Positions 1 through 5,504 of a stretch of DNA of 10,538 bases are shown one piece after another. Source of the stretch: Flavobacterium sp. GTDB taxonomy: Bacteria > Bacteroidota > Bacteroidia > Flavobacteriales > Flavobacteriaceae. Both the position numbers and the translations under genes were made by a program. Every line of letters begins with the position of its first letter. Within the stretch, counting starts at the first letter, position 1. The DNA lies in assembly GCF_003525665.1 (NCBI RefSeq), contig NZ_DQDX01000091.1, positions 1 to 10,538 of the forward strand. Direction: 5' to 3'. The notes beneath the pieces were generated by a model that was not told where the DNA came from, searched no databases, and saw only the letters and a program-made list of their open reading frames with translations.

Positions 1-72
1 TTCTTCTTGCAAAGTGAAAATTTATAAGTAAGAATAAAGATAATCGAAAAGGTTTAATCAAAGATAAAAAAT

Positions 73-1182
73 TTATGGAGTAACGGTTTCTTCTACAGGA
101 GTTGCTGGTTTTGCTACGGCAGTAGAATCTGCTGGTTTAAAATAAGTTCGTTTTCTAGGAACAACTTTTGGTAAAACCGGAACATAAATTTCTGTAACCC
201 ATTTAGAAGGTTGCTTTTCATCATCAACACCTTTCACATAAACTTCAATAACTTGCTGTGATGAAGCTCTAACTAATTTTTGTTTAGTGATGTAATCAAA
301 TGTTTTTGCCCAAGCTTTTTGTGTATGTGAACGATCGCCTGTAAGTGTGGTTTTTACAGCAGTAAAAGGTAACATATTTGCCCATTCGATATCACTTCCA
401 GGAGAAAATCGTAACGAATCTCTAACAGGAATACAAACCGACAATCCTATAATATCATTGGTTTTATCGTATTTATTGTAAATCACAAATGGTTTTCCGG
501 TGCTGACAATATTATTTTTCTTGAAGAAACGTTGCATTTTCGGAATCATGATTTTTAAATTCTTAGCAACACTTTTTTCTTTACAGTAAATTGATTGCTT
601 CAAATAAAATCCACCCGGACGATTGACAATTGCGTTTACTTTTATATCGAAAGTATTTAGCTCAAAATCTAATGTTTTATCTAAATTCTCTAACGTTTTA
701 GCATATACATCTTCAACTGTTGATTTAATTCCGCCATTAAAAAAAGCTAGAATTTTCGATTTAAAGTCAAGTTTTCCTAAACTTATTAAGGTAACTTTTG
801 TTCCACCAATGGTATCTTTAAATCTCCAAGTAATTGCAGCTTCTTCGCCATTACTAATCATTTTTTGAGATATACTATCGTTTTCTTTAAAGGATAATGT
901 AGTCACTTTTCCATCACCTTCATTTCCGTCCCAAGTTATAAATGAATTTGTACCAATTGTTCTATTAGAATAATTCAATTGAATTCCTTTATCATCAACA
1001 ATCCACGAACTAAAAGTTTCCCAATTTTTAAAATCTTTTACATAATTGTAAACAGTTGCTTTTGGTGTTTTAATCACTTTACTTCTCAAAATATCATAAT
1101 TGGCTTTCTGTGTAGACACAAATACCGATAATCCGATAAAAAAAAGTAAAATTAGAAGTAGGATGTATTTAAGAATTCTCAT
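73..1182 (-). CDS. Membrane-anchored SRPBCC (START/polyketide-cyclase-like) + GyrI-like ligand-binding protein
   Basis: 369 residues from an ATG at 1182 to a TAA at 73. Residues 5-23 form one hydrophobic N-terminal anchor. Residues about 29-170 look like an SRPBCC ligand-binding domain: an opening 'V..P...VY.YV.DF.NW..FSSW' pattern, then alternating beta strands and a C-terminal helix. Residues about 178-337 look like a GyrI/AraC-effector-binding domain, ending in the typical 'W.TEIYVPV' (328-336). The last 30 residues are a Pro/Ala/Thr-rich tail. Both domains bind small hydrophobic or cationic ligands in other proteins. No DNA-binding domain is present, so this is not a conventional regulator. 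The single anchor suggests that the domains sit on the membrane surface, probably outside the cytoplasm. The ligand is unknown. Domain identity is fairly sure, role is not. Confidence 0.8.
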   Translation of the reverse strand: MRILKYILLLILLFFIGLSVFVSTQKANYDILRSKVIKTPKATVYNYVKDFKNWETFSSWIVDDKGIQLNYSNRTIGTNSFITWDGNEGDGKVTTLSFKENDSISQKMISNGEEAAITWRFKDTIGGTKVTLISLGKLDFKSKILAFFNGGIKSTVEDVYAKTLENLDKTLDFELNTFDIKVNAIVNRPGGFYLKQSIYCKEKSVAKNLKIMIPKMQRFFKKNNIVSTGKPFVIYNKYDKTNDIIGLSVCIPVRDSLRFSPGSDIEWANMLPFTAVKTTLTGDRSHTQKAWAKTFDYITKQKLVRASSQQVIEVYVKGVDDEKQPSKWVTEIYVPVLPKVVPRKRTYFKPADSTAVAKPATPVEETVTP

Positions 1183-1227
1183 GTCAGTTTATGTGGTTGG
1201 TGCCGTAAAAATAATAAAATAATTGAG

Positions 1228-1260
1228 TCATTGAACGATAGTTGATTTGAAGTTCAATGA
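1228..1260 (-). terminator. Possible terminator hairpin after the 62-residue membrane protein gene
   Basis: A perfect 9-bp inverted repeat (TCATTGAAC at 1228-1236 and GTTCAATGA at 1252-1260) has a 15-nt loop. It lies 13 nt past the stop codon of the 62-residue gene. Read on the minus strand it is followed by a T-rich but interrupted stretch (about 1205-1227). It could instead be an operator for the gene that starts at 1182. The stem is AT-rich and the loop long, so the call is tentative. Confidence 0.4.
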
Positions 1261-1273
1261 AATAGTAATTTTA

Positions 1274-1462
1274 TTAATGTTTGAAGAAAACTTTAATTAA
1301 AAAAAGCATCAAAATAAAAAGAATGAATCCAATTAAAACCCAATAACTTCCTTTATAAAATTTTTGATGTAATTTTTTATCTCCTTTATAAGCATAAGTA
1401 ATTGCTATAACAAACGCTACAAAAAAGAGTGCAGCAAATATCCATTGTCCTTTAGTAAACAT
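1274..1462 (-). CDS. Small two-helix membrane protein, function unknown
   Basis: 62 residues, starting at the ATG at 1462 and ending at a TAA at 1274. Two hydrophobic segments (about 7-24 and 41-60) are separated by a basic loop (Lys26-Lys37, 'KGDKKLHQKFYKG'). By the positive-inside rule this loop faces the cytoplasm and both ends face out. No catalytic or metal-binding motif is visible. Small two-helix proteins of this size are common in Bacteroidota and usually uncharacterised. The gene is supported by its open frame, the membrane pattern, a nearby TAnnTTTG box upstream and a hairpin downstream. It may be an independent unit rather than part of an operon with the SRPBCC gene, which starts 91 nt beyond its stop. 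Confidence 0.65.
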   Translation of the reverse strand: MFTKGQWIFAALFFVAFVIAITYAYKGDKKLHQKFYKGSYWVLIGFILFILMLFLIKVFFKH

Positions 1463-1481
1463 GATGTAATTTATTTTTCAA

Positions 1482-1489
1482 CAAAAATA
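1482..1489 (-). promoter_or_regulatory. Candidate -7 promoter box for the 62-residue membrane protein gene
   Basis: On the minus strand this reads TATTTTTG, an exact match to the Bacteroidota -7 consensus TAnnTTTG. It lies about 20 nt upstream of the ATG at 1462. No convincing -33 TTG is seen at the expected spacing, and such boxes arise easily in AT-rich DNA. Confidence 0.3.
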
Positions 1490-1511
1490 GTTAATTGTTT
1501 TTGATGTGTTG

Positions 1512-1544
1512 TTGAATTTCTAAAAAGAAAACTTTCTATTTTTA
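1512..1544 (+). promoter_or_regulatory. Candidate promoter for the MazG-like pyrophosphohydrolase gene
   Basis: TTG at 1512-1514 and TATTTTTA at 1537-1544 are separated by 22 nt. This fits the flavobacterial -33/-7 layout with one mismatch in the last base of TAnnTTTG. The leader to the ATG at 1612 would be about 60 nt. Confidence 0.35.
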
Positions 1545-1611
1545 TGAAGATATAAAACTGAATTTATAAATGAAGTTGAAAGTACAATTTCACTTCTAAA
1601 TAACTAAAAAT

Positions 1612-1995
1612 ATGCAAAACAAACTCAACGCAGTAAAGGAATTTCACACATCATTCAAGATTGGTTACAGTGAGGAAATGAAAGGAAGTCTTGGTGAAAA
1701 CAAGAATTTACTTCGATATAATTTAATGAAAGAAGAAAATGAAGAATATCTAGAAGCTGCGCAAAATGATGATATAGTAGAAATTGCCGATGCACTTGGC
1801 GATATGCTTTACATTCTTTGCGGAACGATTATTGAACACGGATTACAAGATAAAATTGAAGAAGTTTTCAACGAAATTCAACGCAGTAACATGAGTAAAT
1901 TAGGAGAAGACGGAAAACCAATTTACAGAGAAGACGGAAAAGTAATGAAAGGACCAAATTATTTTAAACCCAATTTTGAGGCCATTTTGAAGTAG
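1612..1995 (+). CDS. MazG-superfamily nucleoside triphosphate pyrophosphohydrolase (DR2231-like)
   Basis: 127 residues, all-alpha in character. The Mg-binding signature of the MazG / all-alpha NTP-PPase superfamily is visible: EExxE at residues 41-45 (E41, E42, E45), followed by ExxD at 57-60 with D64 one turn later ('EIADALGDMLYIL'). Proteins of this family hydrolyse NTPs, often dUTP or damaged nucleotides, to the NMP and pyrophosphate in the cytoplasm. The length and the C-terminal 'G.PIYREDGKV.KGPNYFKP' extension fit the short DR2231-like branch, where the substrate pocket is completed by this tail. The substrate cannot be read from sequence; house-cleaning of the nucleotide pool is the likely role. 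The next gene is 77 nt downstream on the same strand, with a heptamer array between them and no clear terminator, so read-through is possible. Confidence 0.85.
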   Translation: MQNKLNAVKEFHTSFKIGYSEEMKGSLGENKNLLRYNLMKEENEEYLEAAQNDDIVEIADALGDMLYILCGTIIEHGLQDKIEEVFNEIQRSNMSKLGEDGKPIYREDGKVMKGPNYFKPNFEAILK

Positions 1996-1999
1996 TATT

Positions 2000-2034
2000 C
2001 AGATTGCAGATGGCAGATTTCAGATTTCAGATTG
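2000..2034 (+). repeat. Degenerate heptamer tandem repeat, CAGATTT type, five units
   Basis: Five consecutive 7-nt units: CAGATTG, CAGATGG, CAGATTT, CAGATTT, CAGATTG. The array begins just 4 nt past the stop codon of the pyrophosphohydrolase gene and lies 38 nt before the next start codon. The units keep the CAGAT core and vary in the last two bases. Confidence 0.85.
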
Positions 2035-2072
2035 CGTAATACATTTTACTATAAAGTTTAGAATATATATTT

Positions 2073-3251
2073 ATGAAACCAGATTTATTTCAAGCTCCAG
2101 ATTACTACTTGTTAGATGATTTACTAACAGAAGAACATAAATTAGTGCGCGATTCTGCTCGTGCGTGGGTGAAACGTGAAGTATCGCCAATTATTGAAGA
2201 CTATGCACAACGTGCTGAATTTCCTAAGCAAATCATTAAAGGTTTGGGAGAAATTGGTGGTTTTGGACCTTATATTCCAGAAGAATATGGTGGTGCAGGA
2301 TTAGACCAAATTTCTTACGGATTAATCATGCAAGAAATTGAAAGAGGTGATTCTGGTGTTCGTTCTACATCATCAGTTCAATCTTCTTTAGTGATGTATC
2401 CTATTTGGAAATTTGGAACTGAAGAACAACGAATGAAATATTTACCTAAACTATCTACTGGTGAATTCATGGGTTGCTTTGGATTGACAGAACCAGATCA
2501 CGGATCGAATCCAAGCGGAATGACCACAAACTTTAAAGACATGGGCGACCATTATTTATTGAACGGTGCCAAAATGTGGATTTCAAATGCTCCATTCGCA
2601 GATGTTGCTGTAGTTTGGGCAAAAGACGAATCAGGAAGAATTCACGGATTAATTGTTGAACGCGGAATGGAAGGTTTTACAACTCCTGAAACTCACAACA
2701 AATGGTCACTTCGTGCTTCTGCAACTGGAGAATTAATTTTTGATAACGTAAAAGTTCCGAAAGAAAATTTATTGCCAGGAAAATCTGGTCTTGGTGCTCC
2801 AATGATGTGTTTGGATTCTGCAAGATACGGAATTGCTTGGGGTGCAATTGGTGCGGCAATGGATTGTTACGATACTGCTTTACGTTATGCAAAAGAAAGA
2901 ATTCAGTTTGACAAACCAATCGCTGGAACGCAATTACAACAAAAGAAATTGGCCGAAATGATTACAGAAATCACTAAAGCACAATTACTTACTTGGAGAT
3001 TAGGCGTTTTACGTAATGAAGGAAAAGCTACAACTGCTCAAATTTCTATGGCAAAAAGAAACAACGTTGATATGGCAATAAACATTGCTCGTGAAGCGCG
3101 TCAAATTCTTGGCGGAATGGGAATTACAGGAGAATATTCTATCATGCGTCACAGTATGAATTTAGAATCTGTAATTACTTACGAAGGAACACACGATATT
3201 CACTTGTTAATTACTGGTGCTGATATTACAGGAATTCCTGCTTTTAAGTAA
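2073..3251 (+). CDS. Acyl-CoA dehydrogenase, glutaryl-CoA dehydrogenase type
   Basis: 392 residues, full length for an FAD-dependent acyl-CoA dehydrogenase. Family marks include 'FGLTEPDHGSN' (136-146, flavin/substrate binding), 'ERIQFDKPI' (276-283) and 'QILGGMGITGEYSIMRH' (344-360). The catalytic base is Glu371 in 'TYEGTHDIHLLITGADITG'. Arg97 in 'GVRSTSSVQSS' matches the arginine that, in human GCDH, binds the second carboxylate of glutaryl-CoA. Together with the C-terminal Glu motif this favours glutaryl-CoA dehydrogenase (to crotonyl-CoA, in lysine or tryptophan breakdown) over a monocarboxylic acyl-CoA dehydrogenase. Electrons would pass to electron-transfer flavoprotein. No other lysine-catabolism gene lies in the window. 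Family certain, substrate probable. The ATG at 2073 gives the standard N-terminus. Confidence 0.9.
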   Translation: MKPDLFQAPDYYLLDDLLTEEHKLVRDSARAWVKREVSPIIEDYAQRAEFPKQIIKGLGEIGGFGPYIPEEYGGAGLDQISYGLIMQEIERGDSGVRSTSSVQSSLVMYPIWKFGTEEQRMKYLPKLSTGEFMGCFGLTEPDHGSNPSGMTTNFKDMGDHYLLNGAKMWISNAPFADVAVVWAKDESGRIHGLIVERGMEGFTTPETHNKWSLRASATGELIFDNVKVPKENLLPGKSGLGAPMMCLDSARYGIAWGAIGAAMDCYDTALRYAKERIQFDKPIAGTQLQQKKLAEMITEITKAQLLTWRLGVLRNEGKATTAQISMAKRNNVDMAINIAREARQILGGMGITGEYSIMRHSMNLESVITYEGTHDIHLLITGADITGIPAFK

Positions 3252-3278
3252 AATTCCAATAATAAAATTCCAAATTCC
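3251..3278 (-). repeat. Degenerate heptamer array, GGAATTT type, minus orientation
   Basis: AAATTCC (the complement of GGAATTT) occurs at 3251-3257, 3265-3271 and 3272-3278. A diverged 7-nt unit (3258-3264) keeps the period. The array starts on the last base of the acyl-CoA dehydrogenase stop codon. The same heptamer appears in the opposite orientation at 4545-4594. Confidence 0.75.
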
Positions 3279-3285
3279 AATTGTT

Positions 3286-3390
3286 TGGGAGCGAATGGCT
3301 TGGGCATTTTAGCAATCCTTTTTCCTGCTTTTCGTTACAATACTTGCCCAAAAGCAAGCATTTTCTCTACAATCAGGGCTATAGAGTATT
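3286..3390 (-). repeat. Probable degenerate flavobacterial interspersed repeat element (copy 1)
   Basis: Non-coding stretch between the acyl-CoA dehydrogenase and its terminator hairpin. On the minus strand it starts near 3381 with TAGCCCTGATTGTAGAG, which resembles the 'AGCCC(C/T)GAT.G.AG' head of intergenic elements I remember from Flavobacterium genomes. A 7-bp inverted repeat (TTGGGCA at 3300-3306 and TGCCCAA at 3345-3351) lies inside. Edges are approximate. Family membership is from memory and would need a genome-wide repeat search. Confidence 0.45.
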
Positions 3391-3438
3391 CTCTTGGTTT
3401 CTATGGTATATAGATTAAACAATAAATAAATTTGATAC

Positions 3439-3468
3439 AAAAAGCTTCTCACATTCGAGGAGCTTTTT
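3439..3468 (+). terminator. Rho-independent terminator hairpin, possibly bidirectional
   Basis: A 12-bp stem (3439-3450 with 3457-3468, one G-T wobble) has a 6-nt ACATTC loop. The GC-containing core is flanked by an A-tract and a T-tract (T3464-3469). It ends the acyl-CoA dehydrogenase transcript, although it sits about 190 nt past the stop. It also shows that the upstream TTG at 3432 is not the start of the DUF3050 gene. Confidence 0.8.
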
Positions 3469-3476
3469 TACATTTG
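3469..3476 (+). promoter_or_regulatory. Candidate -7 promoter box for the DUF3050 gene
   Basis: TACATTTG matches TAnnTTTG exactly and lies directly at the foot of the terminator, 57 nt before the ATG at 3534. No -33 TTG is found at the usual spacing because the terminator stem occupies that position. A weak call. Confidence 0.3.
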
Positions 3477-3533
3477 TATAGATTTAAAACATCCAAAAAA
3501 GGAGAAAAAATCGTATATAATAAAAAAAATGCT

Positions 3534-4316
3534 ATGAATATTGAAAAAATAAATGCTAGTATTCAATCCCAAAAAGACCAATTATTACAACACGCACTTT
3601 ATGAAAAAGTAAAATCTGTTGAAGATTTACATACCTTTTTAGAGAATCACGTGTTTGCCGTTTGGGATTTTATGTCGCTTCTAAAAGCACTTCAAGAAAA
3701 ATTAACCTGCACTACAACACCTTGGTTACCAACAGGAAATCCAGAAACAAGATACTTAATAAACGAAATTGTTGTTGCAGAAGAAACCGATTTAACACTT
3801 GACGGAAAACGCCTTTCACACTTTGAAATGTACATTGATGCTATGGAAGATTGTGGCGCCAACACAGCTCCAATTTTAGCGTTTTTAGAAAATGTAAACG
3901 AAACCAAAAACATCTTCGTTTCAATCAAAAAAAGCGATTTGCATCCTAATGTGAAAGCCTTTTTAGACTTCACTTTTAGAATCATCGACGAAGGAAAACC
4001 TCATAAAATTGCTGCTGCTTTTACCTTTGGTCGCGAAGATTTAATTCCGAGTATGTTTACCGAAATTCTTCGTAATTTTCAAACCAATTTTCCAGAAACT
4101 AACTTAGACAAATTGGTTTATTATTTCGAAAGGCACATCGAATTAGATAGCGATGAACATGGTCCAATGGCAATGAAAATGATTTCAGAATTGTGTGGCA
4201 CCAACGAAACAAAGTGGAAAGAAATGCAAGAAGTTTCTATAGAAGCATTAGAAAAACGCATCGGACTTTGGAATGCCATCGAACAACAAATTGTTGAAAA
4301 ACTAGAATTAGTTTAA
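3534..4316 (+). CDS. DUF3050 family protein, haem-oxygenase-like fold
   Basis: 260 residues from the ATG at 3534. The open frame extends back to a TTG at 3432, but that start would lie inside the terminator hairpin and add residues unlike the family, so the later ATG is preferred. Recognisable DUF3050 marks are 'H.FAVWDFMSLLKALQ' (39-54), 'NEIVVAEETDL' (77-87), 'FTFGREDLIPSMF' (163-175) and 'YYFERHIELDSDEHGPMA' (196-213). The protein is mostly helical, soluble, and has no signal peptide, so it is probably cytoplasmic. The family is, to my knowledge, uncharacterised and is placed with haem-oxygenase-like folds. The H-x3-D-x3-H spacing at 201-205-209, with acidic residues and His96 upstream, resembles ligands of non-haem diiron members of that fold. 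Enzyme activity is inference only. The gene is monocistronic, bounded by terminators on both sides. Confidence 0.85.
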   Translation: MNIEKINASIQSQKDQLLQHALYEKVKSVEDLHTFLENHVFAVWDFMSLLKALQEKLTCTTTPWLPTGNPETRYLINEIVVAEETDLTLDGKRLSHFEMYIDAMEDCGANTAPILAFLENVNETKNIFVSIKKSDLHPNVKAFLDFTFRIIDEGKPHKIAAAFTFGREDLIPSMFTEILRNFQTNFPETNLDKLVYYFERHIELDSDEHGPMAMKMISELCGTNETKWKEMQEVSIEALEKRIGLWNAIEQQIVEKLELV

Positions 4317-4344
4317 GAAGCAACATCCAGCTATACGTTTCAAG

Positions 4345-4436
4345 AAAACCGTGTAAAGCAACATTTTTCTACATAAAAAAAGAGCTTCTTTGGTCGCTTT
4401 TTTTTCTGTGAAAAATTAGTTCCTTTACACGGTTTT
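4345..4436. repeat. 14-bp perfect inverted repeat enclosing the terminator
   Basis: AAAACCGTGTAAAG (4345-4358) and its exact complement CTTTACACGGTTTT (4423-4436) are 64 nt apart. The space between them holds the DUF3050 terminator hairpin, giving a nested two-stem structure. A 14-bp perfect match is unlikely by chance at this spacing. Confidence 0.85.
4376..4405 (+). terminator. Rho-independent terminator of the DUF3050 gene
   Basis: A 10-bp stem (4376-4385 with 4396-4405, one G-T wobble) with a 10-nt loop is followed by a T-tract that continues from the stem (T3' arm at 4398-4405). The stem is mostly A:T with an AGC/GCT core. It lies about 60 nt past the DUF3050 stop. Confidence 0.65.
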
Positions 4437-4454
4437 GCTTTTCACTGCTATCTG

Positions 4455-4470
4455 TCCCGAAGCTTCGGGA
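4455..4470. repeat. 16-bp perfect palindrome TCCCGAAGCTTCGGGA
   Basis: This sequence is its own reverse complement with no spacer. It is notably GC-rich for this window. I recall the CCCGAAGCTTCGGG core as a frequent intergenic motif in Flavobacterium and relatives, so it is more likely a dispersed repeat than a private operator. Confidence 0.75.
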
Positions 4471-4491
4471 TTAACCTATCAGTAATCAATA

Positions 4492-4520
4492 TTGAAATAC
4501 CAAAATTTTGTGTATTTTTG
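4492..4520 (+). promoter_or_regulatory. Promoter for the metallophosphoesterase-esterase pair
   Basis: TTG at 4492-4494, an 18-nt spacer, then TATTTTTG at 4513-4520, an exact TAnnTTTG box. This is the best promoter match in the window. Transcription would begin near 4526, placing the heptamer array (4542-4594) inside the 5' leader of the metallophosphoesterase mRNA. Confidence 0.6.
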
Positions 4521-4541
4521 ATATCAGTCAGATAAATTTAA

Positions 4542-4594
4542 TTTGGAATTTGGAATTTGGAATTTGGAATTTGGAATTTAAAAAATTGGAATTT
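4542..4594 (+). repeat. Heptamer tandem array, GGAATTT type, plus orientation
   Basis: TTTGGAA repeats five times without error (4542-4576, equivalently GGAATTT at 4545-4579). After an A-rich gap of 8 nt a further GGAATTT follows (4588-4594). It ends 7 nt before the ATG at 4602, within the predicted leader. The minus-orientation array at 3251-3278 has a similar array-gap-single-unit layout. Confidence 0.9.
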
Positions 4595-4601
4595 AACCAT
4601 T

Positions 4602-5504
4602 ATGTCATCTCAAACAAGATTAACACGCGCTTACAAAGAAGCCAAACGAATTCCGTTTAACAACTCAGACAAGTTTATTTTGTTTAGTGATTGTCATCGC
4701 GGCGATGGAAGTTTTGCTGATGATTTTGCCAATAATCGCAATATTTATGTTCATGCTTTAAACCAATATTACAAAAATGGCTTTCAGTACGTAGAACTTG
4801 GTGATGGCGATGAACTATGGGAAAATATGTTTTTTAAGGATGTTTTAGATGCCAATAAGAATGTTTTTTTACTACTAAAGAAATTTTATTTACAAAATAA
4901 ATTGCACATGATTTACGGTAATCATGATATGGTTTACAGAAACCCTTCGGTTGTAAAAAAGAATTTTGCAGAATATTTTGAAACTGGCGAAGGAAAAAAC
5001 ATGCCTTTGATGCCAAATTTAGAATTTCATGAAGCAATCGTTTTAGAAAACTCAGAAACCGGTCAAGAGTTGTTTTTAACACACGGACATCAAGCCGATT
5101 TTTTTAATTATGTAGGTTGGAAATTCAATCGTTTTTTTGTGAGAATTCTTTGGAAACCTTTACAAGTTTGGGGAATAAAAGACCCAACTAGTCCGGCTAA
5201 AAATTATCTTGAGTCCATAAAAGTAGAAAGAAGAATCAAAAAGTGGATAGCTGATAATGGAAATAAAATCACAATTGTTGGACACACACATCGTCCACAT
5301 TTTCCAAAACCTCATGAAAACTTATTAAATTTTTTCAATGATGGAAGTTGTGTTCATCCAAGAAATATTACCGGAATTGAAATAGAAAACGGCAAAATCG
5401 CTTTAGTCAAATGGTTGATAGACACTAATAACGATGGTATCTTACAAATTGTAAAAGAGTATATTGAAACTCCAGTAGATTTAATTTCGTATAAATCATT
5501 ATGA
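4602..5504 (+). CDS. Calcineurin-like metallophosphoesterase
   Basis: 300 residues from the ATG at 4602. An in-frame TTG at 4557 would add 15 residues encoded by the heptamer repeat and is rejected. All five metal-site motifs are present in order: D30-x-H32 ('SDCHRGD'), GD at 67-68 ('LGDGDE'), G106-N-H-D109, H161-G-H163, and G227-H-T-H230 ('VGHTHRP'). This is a complete two-metal site of the calcineurin/LpxH type. 'GHTHRP' recalls UDP-2,3-diacylglucosamine hydrolases, but the extra segment around 165-205 (aromatic-rich, then 'KDPTSPAKNY') and the length differ from typical LpxH, so the substrate is left open. No signal peptide is seen, so it is cytoplasmic or peripheral to the inner membrane. 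The stop overlaps the next gene's start by 4 nt (ATGA), indicating translational coupling. Confidence 0.88.
   Translation: MSSQTRLTRAYKEAKRIPFNNSDKFILFSDCHRGDGSFADDFANNRNIYVHALNQYYKNGFQYVELGDGDELWENMFFKDVLDANKNVFLLLKKFYLQNKLHMIYGNHDMVYRNPSVVKKNFAEYFETGEGKNMPLMPNLEFHEAIVLENSETGQELFLTHGHQADFFNYVGWKFNRFFVRILWKPLQVWGIKDPTSPAKNYLESIKVERRIKKWIADNGNKITIVGHTHRPHFPKPHENLLNFFNDGSCVHPRNITGIEIENGKIALVKWLIDTNNDGILQIVKEYIETPVDLISYKSL

Larger units (their letters stand above)
4317..4470 (-). repeat. Probable degenerate flavobacterial interspersed repeat element (copy 2) with palindrome
   Basis: Non-coding. On the minus strand it begins with the palindrome region and GGGACAGATAGCAGTGAAAA (4444-4463), like the 'CCCGAT.G.AGTGGAAA' head of the element family proposed for copy 1. 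It ends near CGTATAGCTGGA (4326-4337). It contains a 14-bp inverted repeat around the terminator. Edges are approximate and the family assignment is from memory. Confidence 0.45.

Noticed and set aside
59..66. TATCTTTG on the minus strand, an exact TAnnTTTG promoter box downstream of the SRPBCC gene
   Set aside because: No -33 TTG at the right spacing and no downstream gene visible within the window; such boxes are frequent by chance in AT-rich DNA.
2677..2919. Antisense open frame inside the acyl-CoA dehydrogenase gene, and similar ones at 623-868, 3692-3985, 4834-5082 and 7708-7914
   Set aside because: Each lies opposite a well-supported gene, has low-complexity or unlikely composition, and shows no recognisable domain.
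3432..3533. In-frame upstream extension of the DUF3050 gene from a TTG codon
   Set aside because: It runs through a 12-bp terminator hairpin (3439-3468) and adds 34 residues not expected for the family. The ATG at 3534 fits better.
4542..4594. CRISPR-like repeat array
   Set aside because: Units are 7 nt with no unique spacers and no cas genes nearby; it is a simple tandem repeat.
4557..4601. In-frame extension of the metallophosphoesterase from a TTG codon
   Set aside because: The 15 added residues are encoded by the heptamer repeat, and a good ATG follows at 4602.
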